DNA of 41,668 nt from assembly GCA_003021105.1 (NCBI GenBank), contig PXRG01000039.1, positions 1 to 41,668 of the forward strand, read 5' to 3'. Source of the DNA: Halobacteriales archaeon QS_1_68_17. Its GTDB lineage: Archaea > Halobacteriota > Halobacteria > Halobacteriales > Haloarculaceae. Shown here piece by piece: positions 1 to 8,169 of the stretch (its first letter is position 1; every line of letters starts with the position of its first letter). A model generated the notes under the pieces. It was not told the DNA's origin, made no database searches, and worked only from the letters and a program-made list of their open reading frames with translations. The translations under genes and the position numbers were made by a program.

Positions 1-695
1 CGGCGGTTCAGACACTACTACAACCGAAATCGGCCCAATCAAGCGCTAGATGGAAACACGCCAGCTGCGGAGGTGAAAAACTAGACAGTGCCGGAGAACT
101 AATCTGTTACAGAACTCATCATAAGAGCCATTTGTATTCTTGCATCAATTGGTGGCCAGAAAGCATATACCAATCATCCAGCTATCGCGCCACTATGGAC
201 CGGGGCTCAACCGGTGCATACCCACCCCGTACATATGATCACACGGGCAGTCACCATCGAAGACATCGATGACCTGTACCTGACGTGGAACGGCCATATC
301 AACGGCTCTGCCCTCTAACGCCGCGCCCTCCGCGAGGAGATGGAGCTTTGCGATCTCTTCGAGCGGGCCCGCGAACAGGGCTACACGAACCACCGTCTAT
401 CGCCTCCCGCCGCGGGACGCTCGAAGTGAGCGACCCCGGCGTTTCCGGCAGGACCGACCCTCTGTCGGGTGTTTACGATGCATATATCCGTCCCCGCCGT
501 TCGAGGGCTGTCATGTAGCGTACTGCCGATGGGAACAACGCGCCACCGGGAAAGTTTTTCTCCGGGCGAGGATCAATTTTTCCGCCGGACCCAGCAGATC
601 ACGGAATACTACACGGTTGGCCGCCGAATCCGGCGAATAAGCCGCTTATACAACAGGATCATAACGCTTTTTGAGCCCGGTTATCAACTCGGGGT
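1..695. other. Region without intact gene upstream of tenA operon
   Basis: No intact coding sequence is convincing here. The first 190 bases are AT-richer than the rest of the window and show no codon bias. A possible decayed ORF lies at 235-518 (listed separately). The last 60 bases hold the likely promoter of the tenA operon: an AT-rich element around 643-650 and a GC palindrome CGCCG-aatc-CGGCG at 622-635 just upstream of it that could be an operator. I looked for a TPP riboswitch (the CUGAGA-type core) between 600 and 695 and did not see one. Confidence 0.6.
235..518 (+). pseudogene. Possible decayed ORF of unknown function
   Basis: An ATG at 235 opens a frame with haloarchaeal-like codon use (MITRAVTIEDIDDLYLTW...). 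It is stopped by TAA at 316-318 and continues in the same frame as RRALREEMELCDLFERAREQ. A shift near 390 leads to a second stretch with coding-like composition ending at the TAG around 516-518. The pattern of one in-frame stop plus one frameshift suggests a broken gene of about 90 residues. I do not recognise the family. It could also be chance open sequence, since the stretch is short. Confidence 0.28.
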
Positions 696-1361
696 ATGGC
701 GTTCACCGACGACATCGGCGACGAGGCGGAATCGTACTGGGAGGCGATTTTCGACCACCCGATGGTCGCCCGCCTCGGCGAGGGGACGCTCGACGAGGCC
801 CCGTTCCGGTACTGGGTCCGGCAGGACTACCTGTACCTGATCGAGTACAGTCGGGTGTTCGCCCTCGGGGCCGCGAAGGCTCCATCGCTCGATTGGATGG
901 GCACGTTCGCGGACCTGCTCGACGCGACCGTCAACGAGGAGATGGACCTTCACCGCTCCTACGCGGCCGAGTTCGGCATCGGCGAGGCCGACCTCGAGGC
1001 GACGGAGCCGTCGCCGACGACGCGGGCGTACACCGACTTTCTGGTCCGGACCGCGGCGACCGGGACCTTCGGCGACGTCGTCGCGGCCCTGCTGCCCTGC
1101 ATGTGGGGGTTCAATGAGACGGGCAAACGACTCGAAGCGCGTGGCAAACCCGACCACGACCAGTACGCCGCCTGGATCGAGATGTACGCCGGCGAGGAGT
1201 TCTCGGAACTCACCGAGTGGTGCAAGGTCCTGATGGACGACCTGGCGGCCGACGCGACCGCGGCGGATAGAGACCGGTACCGGGAACTATTCCGGACCTC
1301 CGTACGGTACGAGTACCTGTTCTGGGACGCGGCCTGGAACGAGGAGGAGTGGCCGCTATGA
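696..1361 (+). CDS. tenA: TenA-family aminopyrimidine aminohydrolase (Cys type)
   Basis: A 221-residue protein of the TenA/thiaminase II family, which hydrolyses aminopyrimidine breakdown products of thiamin to HMP for reuse in thiamin synthesis. Family catalytic positions are visible: Asp44 in VRQDYLYL, the nucleophile Cys135 in ALLPCMWGF and Glu206 in VRYEYLFWDAAW. Asp44 and Cys135 carry the same numbers as in Bacillus TenA. Length is normal. It is the first gene of a three-gene unit: its TGA overlaps the ATG of the second TenA-like gene (ATGA). The promoter-like AT-rich element lies about 45-50 bases upstream. The exact substrate (aminopyrimidine or thiamin) cannot be decided from sequence. 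Confidence 0.92.
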   Translation: MAFTDDIGDEAESYWEAIFDHPMVARLGEGTLDEAPFRYWVRQDYLYLIEYSRVFALGAAKAPSLDWMGTFADLLDATVNEEMDLHRSYAAEFGIGEADLEATEPSPTTRAYTDFLVRTAATGTFGDVVAALLPCMWGFNETGKRLEARGKPDHDQYAAWIEMYAGEEFSELTEWCKVLMDDLAADATAADRDRYRELFRTSVRYEYLFWDAAWNEEEWPL

Positions 1362-2095
1362 CGGGAGGGGAATCCACCGGCGCGGTCCCGGAGGCGTACG
1401 CGACCTATGCCGCAGGACGGGAGTCGCCCCGCTTTACCGACTGGCTCAGAGTCCGGACCGGCAGCCAATGGTCGGACGCGACAGACCACCGCTTCACCAG
1501 GGAACTCGGCGCGGACGAACTCGACGACGCGGTATTCCGCCGCTATCTCGTCCAGGACTACGCGTTCGTGGACACGCTCGTCGGGAGCTTCGGACACGCG
1601 GTCGCCGAGGCCCCCACGATGGCCGCCAAGTCGCGGCTCGTCGACTTCCTGGGGACGCTGACCGACGACGAGAACGATTACTTCGAGCGTTGTTTCGAGG
1701 CGCTGGGTGTCCCGGAACGTACCGTGGCCGATCCGGAGACCACGCCGACCACGCGCGCCTTCCTCGATCTCCTGGAGCGGGCGGGCCGCCAGGGCGGCTA
1801 CGCCGAAACGCTCGCGGTCCTCGTGCCGGCCGAGTGGATCTACCTGTCGTGGGCGACCGCGGCGGCCGACCGGACGCCTGAACGGTTCTACCTCGCGGAG
1901 TGGATCGACCTCCACGCCAACCCCGAGTTCGAGGCGTTCGTCGGCTGGCTGCGCGGGGAACTCGACCGCGAGGGAACCGCGGCCGCCGAACGCCGCCAGA
2001 AACGGATCGAGCGACTGTTCGCCCGCACGGTCGAACTCGAAACCGCCTTCTTCGACGCCGCCTACGGGACGCGGGACGGTGAGGAGACGTGGTGA
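1358..2095 (+). CDS. TenA-like protein lacking the catalytic cysteine (TenA_E type)
   Basis: A 245-residue second TenA-fold protein starting at the ATG that overlaps the stop of tenA. The Asp of the pocket is kept (Asp67 in YLVQDYAF), as is the C-terminal Glu228 in VELETAFFDAAY. At the nucleophile position the motif reads LAVLVPAEWIYLSW, so the Cys is replaced by Ala158 followed by Glu159. This is the pattern of the TenA_E group, in which members without the cysteine still act on formylated or amino-pyrimidine salvage intermediates in plants. Side-by-side TenA_C and TenA_E genes suggest two successive steps of pyrimidine salvage (inference). A GTG at 1349 is a less likely start. Confidence 0.88.
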   Translation: MTGGESTGAVPEAYATYAAGRESPRFTDWLRVRTGSQWSDATDHRFTRELGADELDDAVFRRYLVQDYAFVDTLVGSFGHAVAEAPTMAAKSRLVDFLGTLTDDENDYFERCFEALGVPERTVADPETTPTTRAFLDLLERAGRQGGYAETLAVLVPAEWIYLSWATAAADRTPERFYLAEWIDLHANPEFEAFVGWLRGELDREGTAAAERRQKRIERLFARTVELETAFFDAAYGTRDGEETW

Positions 2096-3624
2096 GCACG
2101 ACGCTCGCGCTGGGACTGACGGTCCTGACGCTTGTCGTTTTCACGGCCCTCGGCGTCTGGTTCACCCGCGGTCGCGTCGGCTCCGTCGAGGACCTCATTA
2201 CGGCCCGTAACTCTGCCGGGACACACCGGACGACCGCCACCCTGGTCGCGTCTGTGATGGGCGTGTGGATTCTGTTCTCGGCCCCCGAGGCCGGTGCCGG
2301 CTTCGGTATCGCCGCGGTCGTGGGGTACGCCGTCGGCGAGGCTGTCACGATGCTCGCCTACGCGAAACTCGGGCCGCGGATCAGGACGTTGATGCCGGAC
2401 GGTCACTCGATCACGGAGTACGCACACGCCCGGTACGGCGACGCGATGTACGGGTTCGTGGTCGTTGTCAGCGCGCTCTACATGTTCCTCTTCCTGGCGG
2501 CCGAGTTGACGGGCATCGCCGGCGCGCTCTCGCTGGTCGCGGGCGTCCCCCAGTGGCAGACCGCGGTCCTCGTCGGCGGGTTCGTCCTGCTGTATACCGG
2601 CTACGGCGGCCTGCGCGCGAGCCTGTTCACGGACGCGATACAGGCCGTCCTGGTCGTTCCGCTCTTGTTTCTCGCGGTCCTGGGCGCGGTCGTGAGTCTC
2701 GGCGGGCCGGGCGCCGTCTACGAGGGCGTCGCCGCGGCGAACCCGACCCTGCTCGACCCCGGGTTCGCCGCGGGCCTCCAGTTCGGCCTCGCGCTCGCAT
2801 TTGCCATCCTCGGGGCCGAGTTGATAAACCAGACCTGGTGGCAGCGCATCTACGCGAGCCGCGACGGCGAGACGACGGCGACCTCGTTCCGGCGGGCCGC
2901 CGTCGTCAACGGTTTGATGGTCCTGCTCGCGGCGCTTTTCGGCGTCGTCGCGGTCGGGCACGCCGACGTCGTCACGGACGTCGCTAGCGCGAACTACAAC
3001 GCGGACGTCGCGTTCTTTTTGCTGCTCGAGGCCGCCTTCCCCGAGTGGCTCGTCGTCGCGGTGGTTCTGCTGGCGCTGTTGCTCGTGATGAGCTCCGTCG
3101 ATACGCTGTTTAACGCCCTGTCGAGCCTCGTGACTGCCGATCTGGCGCGGTTGCTGTCGGACCCGAGCGACCGGGCGCTGGCCGCCGGCGCGCGCGCACT
3201 CACGGTCCTCGTCGGCCTCGCGGCCATCTACGTGAGCCTCCGGGCACAGAGCGTGCTCAGGCTGTTCTTCCTCGCGGACCTGCTGGGGGCGGCCCTGGCC
3301 TTCCCGCTCGTGTACGGCCTCTACTCCGAACGGCTCACGGGAGCGGGCGCGCTGGTCAGCAGCCTGGCAGGTCTCGCGGTCGGGCTGGCCTACTTCCCGG
3401 ACCTCCGCGGGTACATCACAGCGCTGCCAGTGGTGGGTGACGCCCTGCCGGCGGCGGACCCGCTCTACCTGACCTCGTTCGCGGGGGCGTTTCTGCTCTC
3501 GACCGGCCTCGCGCTCGTCTCCGCACGGCTCTCGTCGACGGCGTTCGACCTCGACCGCCTCTCCCGGGAGGTGAGCCGGCTCGACGACTCCGCGGCCGAT
3601 TCATCCCCGGCCGCGTCCGATTGA
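2092..3624 (+). CDS. Sodium:solute symporter family transporter, probably for a thiamin precursor
   Basis: About 510 residues with roughly 13 hydrophobic segments and typical SSS (solute:sodium symporter) sequence: an N-terminal helix, then GRVGSVEDLITARNSAG, YAKLGPRIRTLMPDGHSITEY and a run of transmembrane helices to a charged C-terminal tail after about residue 485. The GTG at 2092 overlaps the upstream TGA (GTGA); a GTG directly before it (2089) is an alternative. Overlap with two TenA genes argues that it imports a thiamin-related pyrimidine or thiamin itself. SSS members called ThiV have been predicted for that role from similar gene neighbourhoods. Substrate is inference; the family call is secure. 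Confidence 0.87.
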   Translation: MSTTLALGLTVLTLVVFTALGVWFTRGRVGSVEDLITARNSAGTHRTTATLVASVMGVWILFSAPEAGAGFGIAAVVGYAVGEAVTMLAYAKLGPRIRTLMPDGHSITEYAHARYGDAMYGFVVVVSALYMFLFLAAELTGIAGALSLVAGVPQWQTAVLVGGFVLLYTGYGGLRASLFTDAIQAVLVVPLLFLAVLGAVVSLGGPGAVYEGVAAANPTLLDPGFAAGLQFGLALAFAILGAELINQTWWQRIYASRDGETTATSFRRAAVVNGLMVLLAALFGVVAVGHADVVTDVASANYNADVAFFLLLEAAFPEWLVVAVVLLALLLVMSSVDTLFNALSSLVTADLARLLSDPSDRALAAGARALTVLVGLAAIYVSLRAQSVLRLFFLADLLGAALAFPLVYGLYSERLTGAGALVSSLAGLAVGLAYFPDLRGYITALPVVGDALPAADPLYLTSFAGAFLLSTGLALVSARLSSTAFDLDRLSREVSRLDDSAADSSPAASD

Positions 3625-3754
3625 TACTGCGGGATTTCACCCCGAGCATCGGGTCCCGAAGGAACTGACTGAAGTTGGCGGCGCGAAGACGACTGCCAGC
3701 CGGCATCCGTTCCGACGCTCCGAAGCCCCGTTTCGCCGGACTGCGAGTCCCGGA

Positions 3755-4075
3755 TCAGGGCGCACCGGCGATGACGAAGGTGCTCTTCGCGTCGCCGTTG
3801 TGGATCTGCCGAGTCGCTCCCGCCGGGACACGGAGCGCGTCGCCGGAATCGAGTTCGACCGCTTCGCCGTCGACATGCATTCTCGCTTCGCCCTCTACAA
3901 GCACGTAGACCTCCTCCTGTCCGTCCTCCTCGTGGTCGTGTTCCTTGCCGGTCCACCCCGGGTCGCATTCGAGCACGCTCACACCCAGTTTTTCGCACCC
4001 GAGCGGTTCCCGGAGGAAGTGAAGCCCTCCCCCGACCGGTTCGACGTCGGCGATATTCGATTTTGTGTACGACAT
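3755..4075 (-). CDS. Small single-domain cupin protein
   Basis: A 106-residue cupin_2 protein. The first cupin motif is visible as EHDHEEDGQEEVYVLVEGEA (metal-ligand His/His/Glu pattern) and the second as SGDALRVPAGATRQIHN with the late His. Such one-domain cupins in haloarchaea are usually of unknown substrate; metal binding is expected from the His residues. It is a single gene, convergent with the transporter upstream (130 bases between them). An AT-rich element lies about 25-30 bases before the ATG, which fits a leaderless transcript. Function beyond the fold is not clear. Confidence 0.85.
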   Translation of the reverse strand: MSYTKSNIADVEPVGGGLHFLREPLGCEKLGVSVLECDPGWTGKEHDHEEDGQEEVYVLVEGEARMHVDGEAVELDSGDALRVPAGATRQIHNGDAKSTFVIAGAP

Positions 4076-4169
4076 GCGCTATCTTATCGTCGCCGGGCGA
4101 CAAATACCCCAGTCCCGACCGGGAAGGCTGTCGGCTCCCCCGACCCGTCTGCGGACTGTCAGTCGCTAA

Positions 4170-4418
4170 GAACTAACAGACTTTCGATTATCTCAAGCTC
4201 ACCTCCGTGGACTGACCGGAACCCATGCAAAAAACAATCAAACGGTAGCTAACATCAATCGTCGGCGGACCCTGCTCGAAAGCGACGATGCGACCCTGCA
4301 ACAACTCGATCGCGCGATCAGCCTCGGGGAACAGTCCATCCGCGCGTTCGATCGGGACGTCACGAAGGGGACCGACGGTGACGCGCCAACGGCTCCCGAA
4401 ACCGATGGATCGGCGTGA
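4170..4418 (+). pseudogene. Open reading fragment without start codon
   Basis: The frame ending at the TGA 4416-4418 is open back to a TAA at 4167 and its last 55 codons have strong haloarchaeal codon use (RRTLLESDDATLQQLDRAI, then GEQSIRAFDRDVTKGTDGD and an acidic tail). No ATG, GTG or TTG is found in frame, so it looks like the 3' part of a gene whose beginning was lost. I do not recognise the family. The surrounding 4076-4527 stretch otherwise holds only the promoter of the next gene. Confidence 0.33.
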
Positions 4419-4494
4419 CCAGTTTTCACGCTCCCGACCGGTCGGGGGTGAGAGAGCGACAGGTCCCGATTGCTCGGAGTCGCACGGTCACAAG

Positions 4495-4502
4495 ATATTA
4501 TA
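4495..4502 (+). promoter_or_regulatory. TATA-like element of the HTH gene
   Basis: TATTATAA stands out in GC-rich surroundings and lies 26-33 bases before the ATG at 4528. That is the spacing of a haloarchaeal leaderless promoter and supports the ATG at 4528 rather than the TTG at 4504 as start. Confidence 0.5.
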
Positions 4503-4527
4503 ATTGGTTACTCGTATTTACGGGGGA

Positions 4528-4980
4528 ATGTCTCGCAACCATCTCGCCGACGTGCCCGCCGAACGCCTCCGGGCAGCACTGGGGGAGGTCGAGGGGAAGG
4601 TCCCGACCCAGCGACTGATGGTCGCTCTCGCCGCAAAACACGGCGTATCACAGACGGACCTCGCCGAATGGTACGGGATCGAGCGAAAGACGGTGTACAA
4701 TTGGCTGACGCGTTTCGAATCTGCAAACGACGTCGCCTCGCTCGTTACCGCGGCGAAGGACGATCCGCGGCCGGGCCGTCCCCGGAAACTCTCGGAGGCC
4801 GAACTCGGGGAACTCCGGCGGACGCTCGCCCGCCCGCCCGCGGAGGCGGGTTACGATGACCGGGAATGGACGCCCCCATTGCTCCGGACCCACATCGAAG
4901 AAGCCTACGACCTGACCTACTCGACGAGCAGCTGTCGGCGGCTGCTCCGGGAACTAGATTCGACGGCCGGTGGACCCTAA
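4528..4980 (+). CDS. Stand-alone IS630-like helix-turn-helix protein (truncated transposase)
   Basis: 150 residues from the ATG at 4528. The sequence MSRNHLADVPAERL, then QRLMVALAAKHGVSQTDLAE and YGIERKTVYNWLTRF matches the N-terminal DNA-binding half of haloarchaeal IS630-family transposases. It is followed by the linker DDPRPGRPRKLSE and a second small HTH region (TPPLLRTHIEEAYDLTYS). The protein stops after RRLLRELDSTAGGP, where the DDE catalytic domain of a complete transposase would begin; no DDE sequence follows in any frame. It has its own TATA-like element and a palindrome after its stop, so it may be expressed as a DNA-binding protein. It could equally be a transposase relic. Confidence 0.75.
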   Translation: MSRNHLADVPAERLRAALGEVEGKVPTQRLMVALAAKHGVSQTDLAEWYGIERKTVYNWLTRFESANDVASLVTAAKDDPRPGRPRKLSEAELGELRRTLARPPAEAGYDDREWTPPLLRTHIEEAYDLTYSTSSCRRLLRELDSTAGGP

Positions 4981-5011
4981 TGTGTGTAACTATTTCCTCC
5001 AATATCGTGAC

Positions 5012-5032
5012 CCGGAATCGGTAACATTCCGG
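5012..5032. terminator. Perfect 7-bp inverted repeat after the HTH gene
   Basis: CCGGAAT - 7-base loop - ATTCCGG is a perfect inverted repeat 31 bases after the stop of the IS630-like HTH gene. It could be a terminator-type hairpin or a DNA-binding site. There is no following T-run. Confidence 0.35.
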
Positions 5033-5117
5033 CGAGTGGGGGAACAGAGAGTTGACACAGTCTGGTCCGGGGCGTACTATCCCGAGGAGGTGAAATGGAG
5101 GCTACGCTATCTCTCGC

Positions 5118-5545
5118 TCAGGCGGCGAGTGCGGCCGCGAGGTCCCAGCCGTCCCGGACGCGCGGTGCGAGAGCGTCGACGTTCCCTCTGGCCTTTTCGC
5201 GGGCGTGGTCAAGCATGCTCTTCGAGAAGGCCGATCGGCCGCTGTCGCCCACGTCGTCGGGTATCCGGACGCGGACGCCGGCCGCTTCGAGCACGCGCAC
5301 GGCCGCCTTCCCGACGTCCGAGTGGCTGTAATTCGTGTAGGGGTCCGCCACGAGCAGGGCTTTGCGGTCGGCTTCCCCGCGCCGACCCGCGGACTATCCC
5401 GGTCCTCCCACCAGTCACCGAGCGTCGTGCGCTGGAATGACGGGAAGGTACGTTCCCGCGCGATGCCCACCGTCTTTTCCAGCTTTTCTCCCACTGTTCG
5501 GTCCGGGAACTTAAGCGCACGAGGCGATTCCCGCTCCCGTGGAAC
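5118..5545 (-). pseudogene. Decayed fragment of an FAD/Fe-S D-lactate dehydrogenase-like gene
   Basis: On the minus strand, the frame entered near 5545 reads ALKFPDRTVGEKLEKTVGIA, then ERTFPSFQRTTLGDWWEDR. After a frameshift near 5355-5360 it continues as ADPYTNYSHSDVGKAAVRVL and ends at 5118. This is the part of the large haloarchaeal FAD-binding/Fe-S oxidase (DLD-type) that joins the ferredoxin-like domain to the Cys-rich domain. The same block occurs in the neighbouring intact LutB-LutA-like fusion (YPDLYTNHVLVERGKAAVRTLE). The FAD half and the terminal Cys-rich half are missing. It begins within 15 bases of the end of the intact gene, so it probably is what remains of a deleted lactate dehydrogenase neighbour. 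Confidence 0.72.
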
Positions 5546-5557
5546 GGTAGCGGGTAG

Positions 5558-7663
5558 TTATCCGCCGGCCGTCCCTGGTGCGAGGAGTTCGACCGGATGG
5601 CACGGTTCCTCGTCCAGCAGGTCGCTGATCTGGTCCGTACAGGAAGTGCCGCTGGCGACCACGTGGTCGGCGTCGGTTGCCCGGAGTTGCTCTTCGAGGT
5701 GCTCGCCGACGTCCATCGCCAGTTCGTAGTACTGCTCTTTGTACCCGAAGGAACCGGCCATTCCGCAACACTCGACGTCGCTCGTGGTGACCGCGAACCC
5801 GCGGTCCTCCAGCAGTGCGACGGTGTACGCTTCGAGCCCCATGGTCCGCTGCTGGCAGTGGCTGTGGTAGGCGACGGACTTGCCGTCCCCGGCGGCGAGC
5901 GCGTCGGCGTCGGCACCGCTGGCAACCAGCCCGTAGACGTACTCGATCAATTCGTAACTGTTCTCGGCGAGGCGCTCGAACGCCGGTTCGGAGAGCAGCC
6001 GTTCGTAATCCTCCCGGAACATCGCCAGGTCGCTCGGTTCGACGACGACCACGTCGTACCCGTCGTCGAGGTACGGGTCCAGCGTCGCGGACGCCTGCCG
6101 TGCCTTCCGGGTCGCGGTTGCGATCATTCCCTGGGAGAGCGGCGCGCGACCCGCCCCGGGCGCGTCGGGCACCGCCACCTCGACGCCGAGTGCTTCGAGG
6201 GTCCGCACCGCCGCTTTCCCGCGCTCGACCAGGACGTGGTTCGTGTACAGGTCCGGGTAGAGGACGACCCGGCGGTCCGGATCCGGCGGGTGTGCCGGCC
6301 CGCGCCGCTCGAACCAGTCGACGAGCGTCTCTCGCCGGAAGGTCGGCAACTCGCGGCGCCGGTCGAGCCGCTTTTGTAGGCCGGCCCCGCCGTCGGGCTC
6401 GGCGTCCGGTGCGAGGCCGTCGACCAGGAAGTCGAACTGGCCGCGGTCGCCCGACCGGTTCAGCCTGTCGCGGACGACGGTGTTGATCCAGGGGATGTCG
6501 ATCTTCACCGGACAGGCCTCGACGCACCGCGAACACCCCGTACAGAGGTCGTTGAACTGGGCGGCCGAGTCCATGCCGTGGACGCCCGCCTCCCAGCCGG
6601 TGGCGATGCCGCCGGAGTAGGTCTCGCCGCCGAAGGCGTGCCCGCCGACCGACTGGAAGTTCGCGCAGGTGTTCGAGCAGGCCGAACACCGGATGCAGTA
6701 GAGCGTCTCCCGCAGGTCCTCGTCTTCGCGCATGGCCATCCTGCCGTTGTCGATCAACACCAGGTGGAACTCCCTGTCGGTCTCGCCGTCCGTGATCGGC
6801 GTGTCAGGGTCGGCAAAGTCGACGGTCGGGGAGTCGACCGGCGGCGTCAGAAGCGAGATGTAGCTGGTGATGTCCTGGCCGGTGCCCGAGCGCCCGATGA
6901 GTTCGACGAACGGCTGGAGGTCCTCGACGCTCGGGACGACCTTCTCGACGCCGGCCACAGCGACGTGGGTGTCCGGCACGACCGCCGACTTCCTGGCGTT
7001 GCCCTCGCTGGTCACCAGCGCGATGGTCCCGGTGTCGGCGGTGATGAAGTTCGCGCCGGTCATGCCCACGTCGGCCTCCTTGATGCGTTCGAGCAACTGC
7101 TCGCGGGCGAACATCGTCAGTTCCTCGGCCGTTTCGAGCGGCTCGTCCGGGCCGAACCGTTCGTTGAAAAGCTCCGCGATCCCCTCCCTGGACTTGTGGA
7201 TCGCGGGGGCGACGATGTGGGAAGGCGCCTCGTCGGCGACCTGGAGGACCCACTCCCCGAGGTCGGTTTCCACGACGTCGACGCCGCGTTCCTGGAGGTG
7301 GTCGTTGATCTCGATCTCCTCGCTGGTCATCGACTTGCTCTTGACGAGTCGATCCGCGTCCCTGTCGTCACACACCTCCGCGATGTACCGGTTCGCGTCG
7401 GCGGCGTCGTCGGCGACGTAGACCGTCCCGCCGTTCTCCTCGACGGTCTCGCGGAGACGGTCGATCAGCTCCGGGAGTCGCTCGATGGCGTCTTCCTTGA
7501 TCGCCCTGGCCTCGTCCCGCAGGCCCTGGTAGTCGTCGAGTTTTGCGACCGACTCGTATCGGCCGTGGTTGAATCCCCTCGTGTTCGCGGCGACGGCCTC
7601 CCCCTCGGTTTCGAGGAGCCGACGTATCTGGGCTGCCTTGGCGTCGCGCGAATTCCCGCTCAT
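5558..7663 (-). CDS. LutB-LutA-like fusion: LUD domain plus Fe-S and Cys-rich domains
   Basis: 701 residues. Residues about 60-300 form the LUD domain of LutB (ITADTGTIALVTSEGNARKS). Two ferredoxin-type clusters follow: CIRCSACSNTC near residue 325 and CTGCSRCVEACPVKIDIPW near 375. The C-terminal 250 residues are a LutA/GlpC-like Cys-rich region in which the second motif is intact (YHSHCQQRTM, DVECCGMAGSFGYKEQYY) and the first is degenerate (YPDLYTN in place of Cys). The protein should act in oxidation of lactate, passing electrons through its Fe-S centres at the membrane. The start ATG at 7663 overlaps the lutC stop. Separate LutA and LutB are the bacterial arrangement. Confidence 0.88.
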   Translation of the reverse strand: MSGNSRDAKAAQIRRLLETEGEAVAANTRGFNHGRYESVAKLDDYQGLRDEARAIKEDAIERLPELIDRLRETVEENGGTVYVADDAADANRYIAEVCDDRDADRLVKSKSMTSEEIEINDHLQERGVDVVETDLGEWVLQVADEAPSHIVAPAIHKSREGIAELFNERFGPDEPLETAEELTMFAREQLLERIKEADVGMTGANFITADTGTIALVTSEGNARKSAVVPDTHVAVAGVEKVVPSVEDLQPFVELIGRSGTGQDITSYISLLTPPVDSPTVDFADPDTPITDGETDREFHLVLIDNGRMAMREDEDLRETLYCIRCSACSNTCANFQSVGGHAFGGETYSGGIATGWEAGVHGMDSAAQFNDLCTGCSRCVEACPVKIDIPWINTVVRDRLNRSGDRGQFDFLVDGLAPDAEPDGGAGLQKRLDRRRELPTFRRETLVDWFERRGPAHPPDPDRRVVLYPDLYTNHVLVERGKAAVRTLEALGVEVAVPDAPGAGRAPLSQGMIATATRKARQASATLDPYLDDGYDVVVVEPSDLAMFREDYERLLSEPAFERLAENSYELIEYVYGLVASGADADALAAGDGKSVAYHSHCQQRTMGLEAYTVALLEDRGFAVTTSDVECCGMAGSFGYKEQYYELAMDVGEHLEEQLRATDADHVVASGTSCTDQISDLLDEEPCHPVELLAPGTAGG

Positions 7664-8169
7664 GACAGGACGACGACGTGGACCTCCTTGGGTCCGTGAG
7701 CTCCTTTGACGAGTTCCCCCATATCGGCGGTCGCGGACGGGCCGGTGGCGATGACGGCCGAATCTCGCGTCTGGCGGAACGTTTCGCCGAACCACGCGAA
7801 GGCCGCCTCCATGTCGGGCACGACGTCGTCCTCGCGCAACACCGCGACGTGGCGGTCCGGAAACAGGCTCACCGGTTCGGTCCCGTCGGGCGTCGCCCTG
7901 AGGACGATGCTCCCGTATTCCGCGACTGCCAGCGCCGCCGCAGTCACCCCGGTCGTCGCCCCGTCGAGGTCCGCCGGTGACGGGTCCGTCGTGATCGACT
8001 CGGGTAGCGAGACGCCGTCCCAGGGCAGGGGAGCGCCGACCGCCGGTCCTTCGACGGCCGCCTCGATGGCTGCCGCCGCCCCGTCCGGCGAGGTCCGCGT
8101 CAACTCGACTCCGTAGTCGGCCGCCCGCGACGCGAATCGGTCGTAGGCGTCGCCGGCCGCGTGGCTCAT
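7660..8169 (-). CDS. lutC: LutC-type LUD domain protein
   Basis: 169 residues with the short LUD domain of LutC. The conserved core AEYGSIVLRATPDGTEP is near residue 90 and FPDRHVAVLREDDVVPDM follows; TGPSATADMGELVKGAHGPK is the typical family C-terminus. Its TGA overlaps the ATG of the LutB-LutA-like fusion, so the two are co-translated. In characterised systems LutC is the third part of the lactate oxidation complex and contains no Fe-S site, as here. Its upstream region contains an AT-rich AGTAAAAG-type element on the minus strand around 8230-8240. Confidence 0.9.
   Translation of the reverse strand: MSHAAGDAYDRFASRAADYGVELTRTSPDGAAAAIEAAVEGPAVGAPLPWDGVSLPESITTDPSPADLDGATTGVTAAALAVAEYGSIVLRATPDGTEPVSLFPDRHVAVLREDDVVPDMEAAFAWFGETFRQTRDSAVIATGPSATADMGELVKGAHGPKEVHVVVLS

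Noticed and set aside
600-695. TPP riboswitch in front of tenA
   Set aside because: No THI-box core sequence was found; the promoter element lies too close to the ATG for a folded riboswitch.
4970-5100. Continuation of the IS630-like gene or a new small gene after 4980
   Set aside because: A frame opening at GTG 4970 is open but shows no DDE transposase motif, and its codon use turns into the antisense of the decayed lactate dehydrogenase after about 5100.
6578-7699. Plus-strand open frame of 373 codons
   Set aside because: Antisense to the LUD/Fe-S fusion; repeats of Arg/Val/Asp-rich sequence are typical of high-GC shadows.
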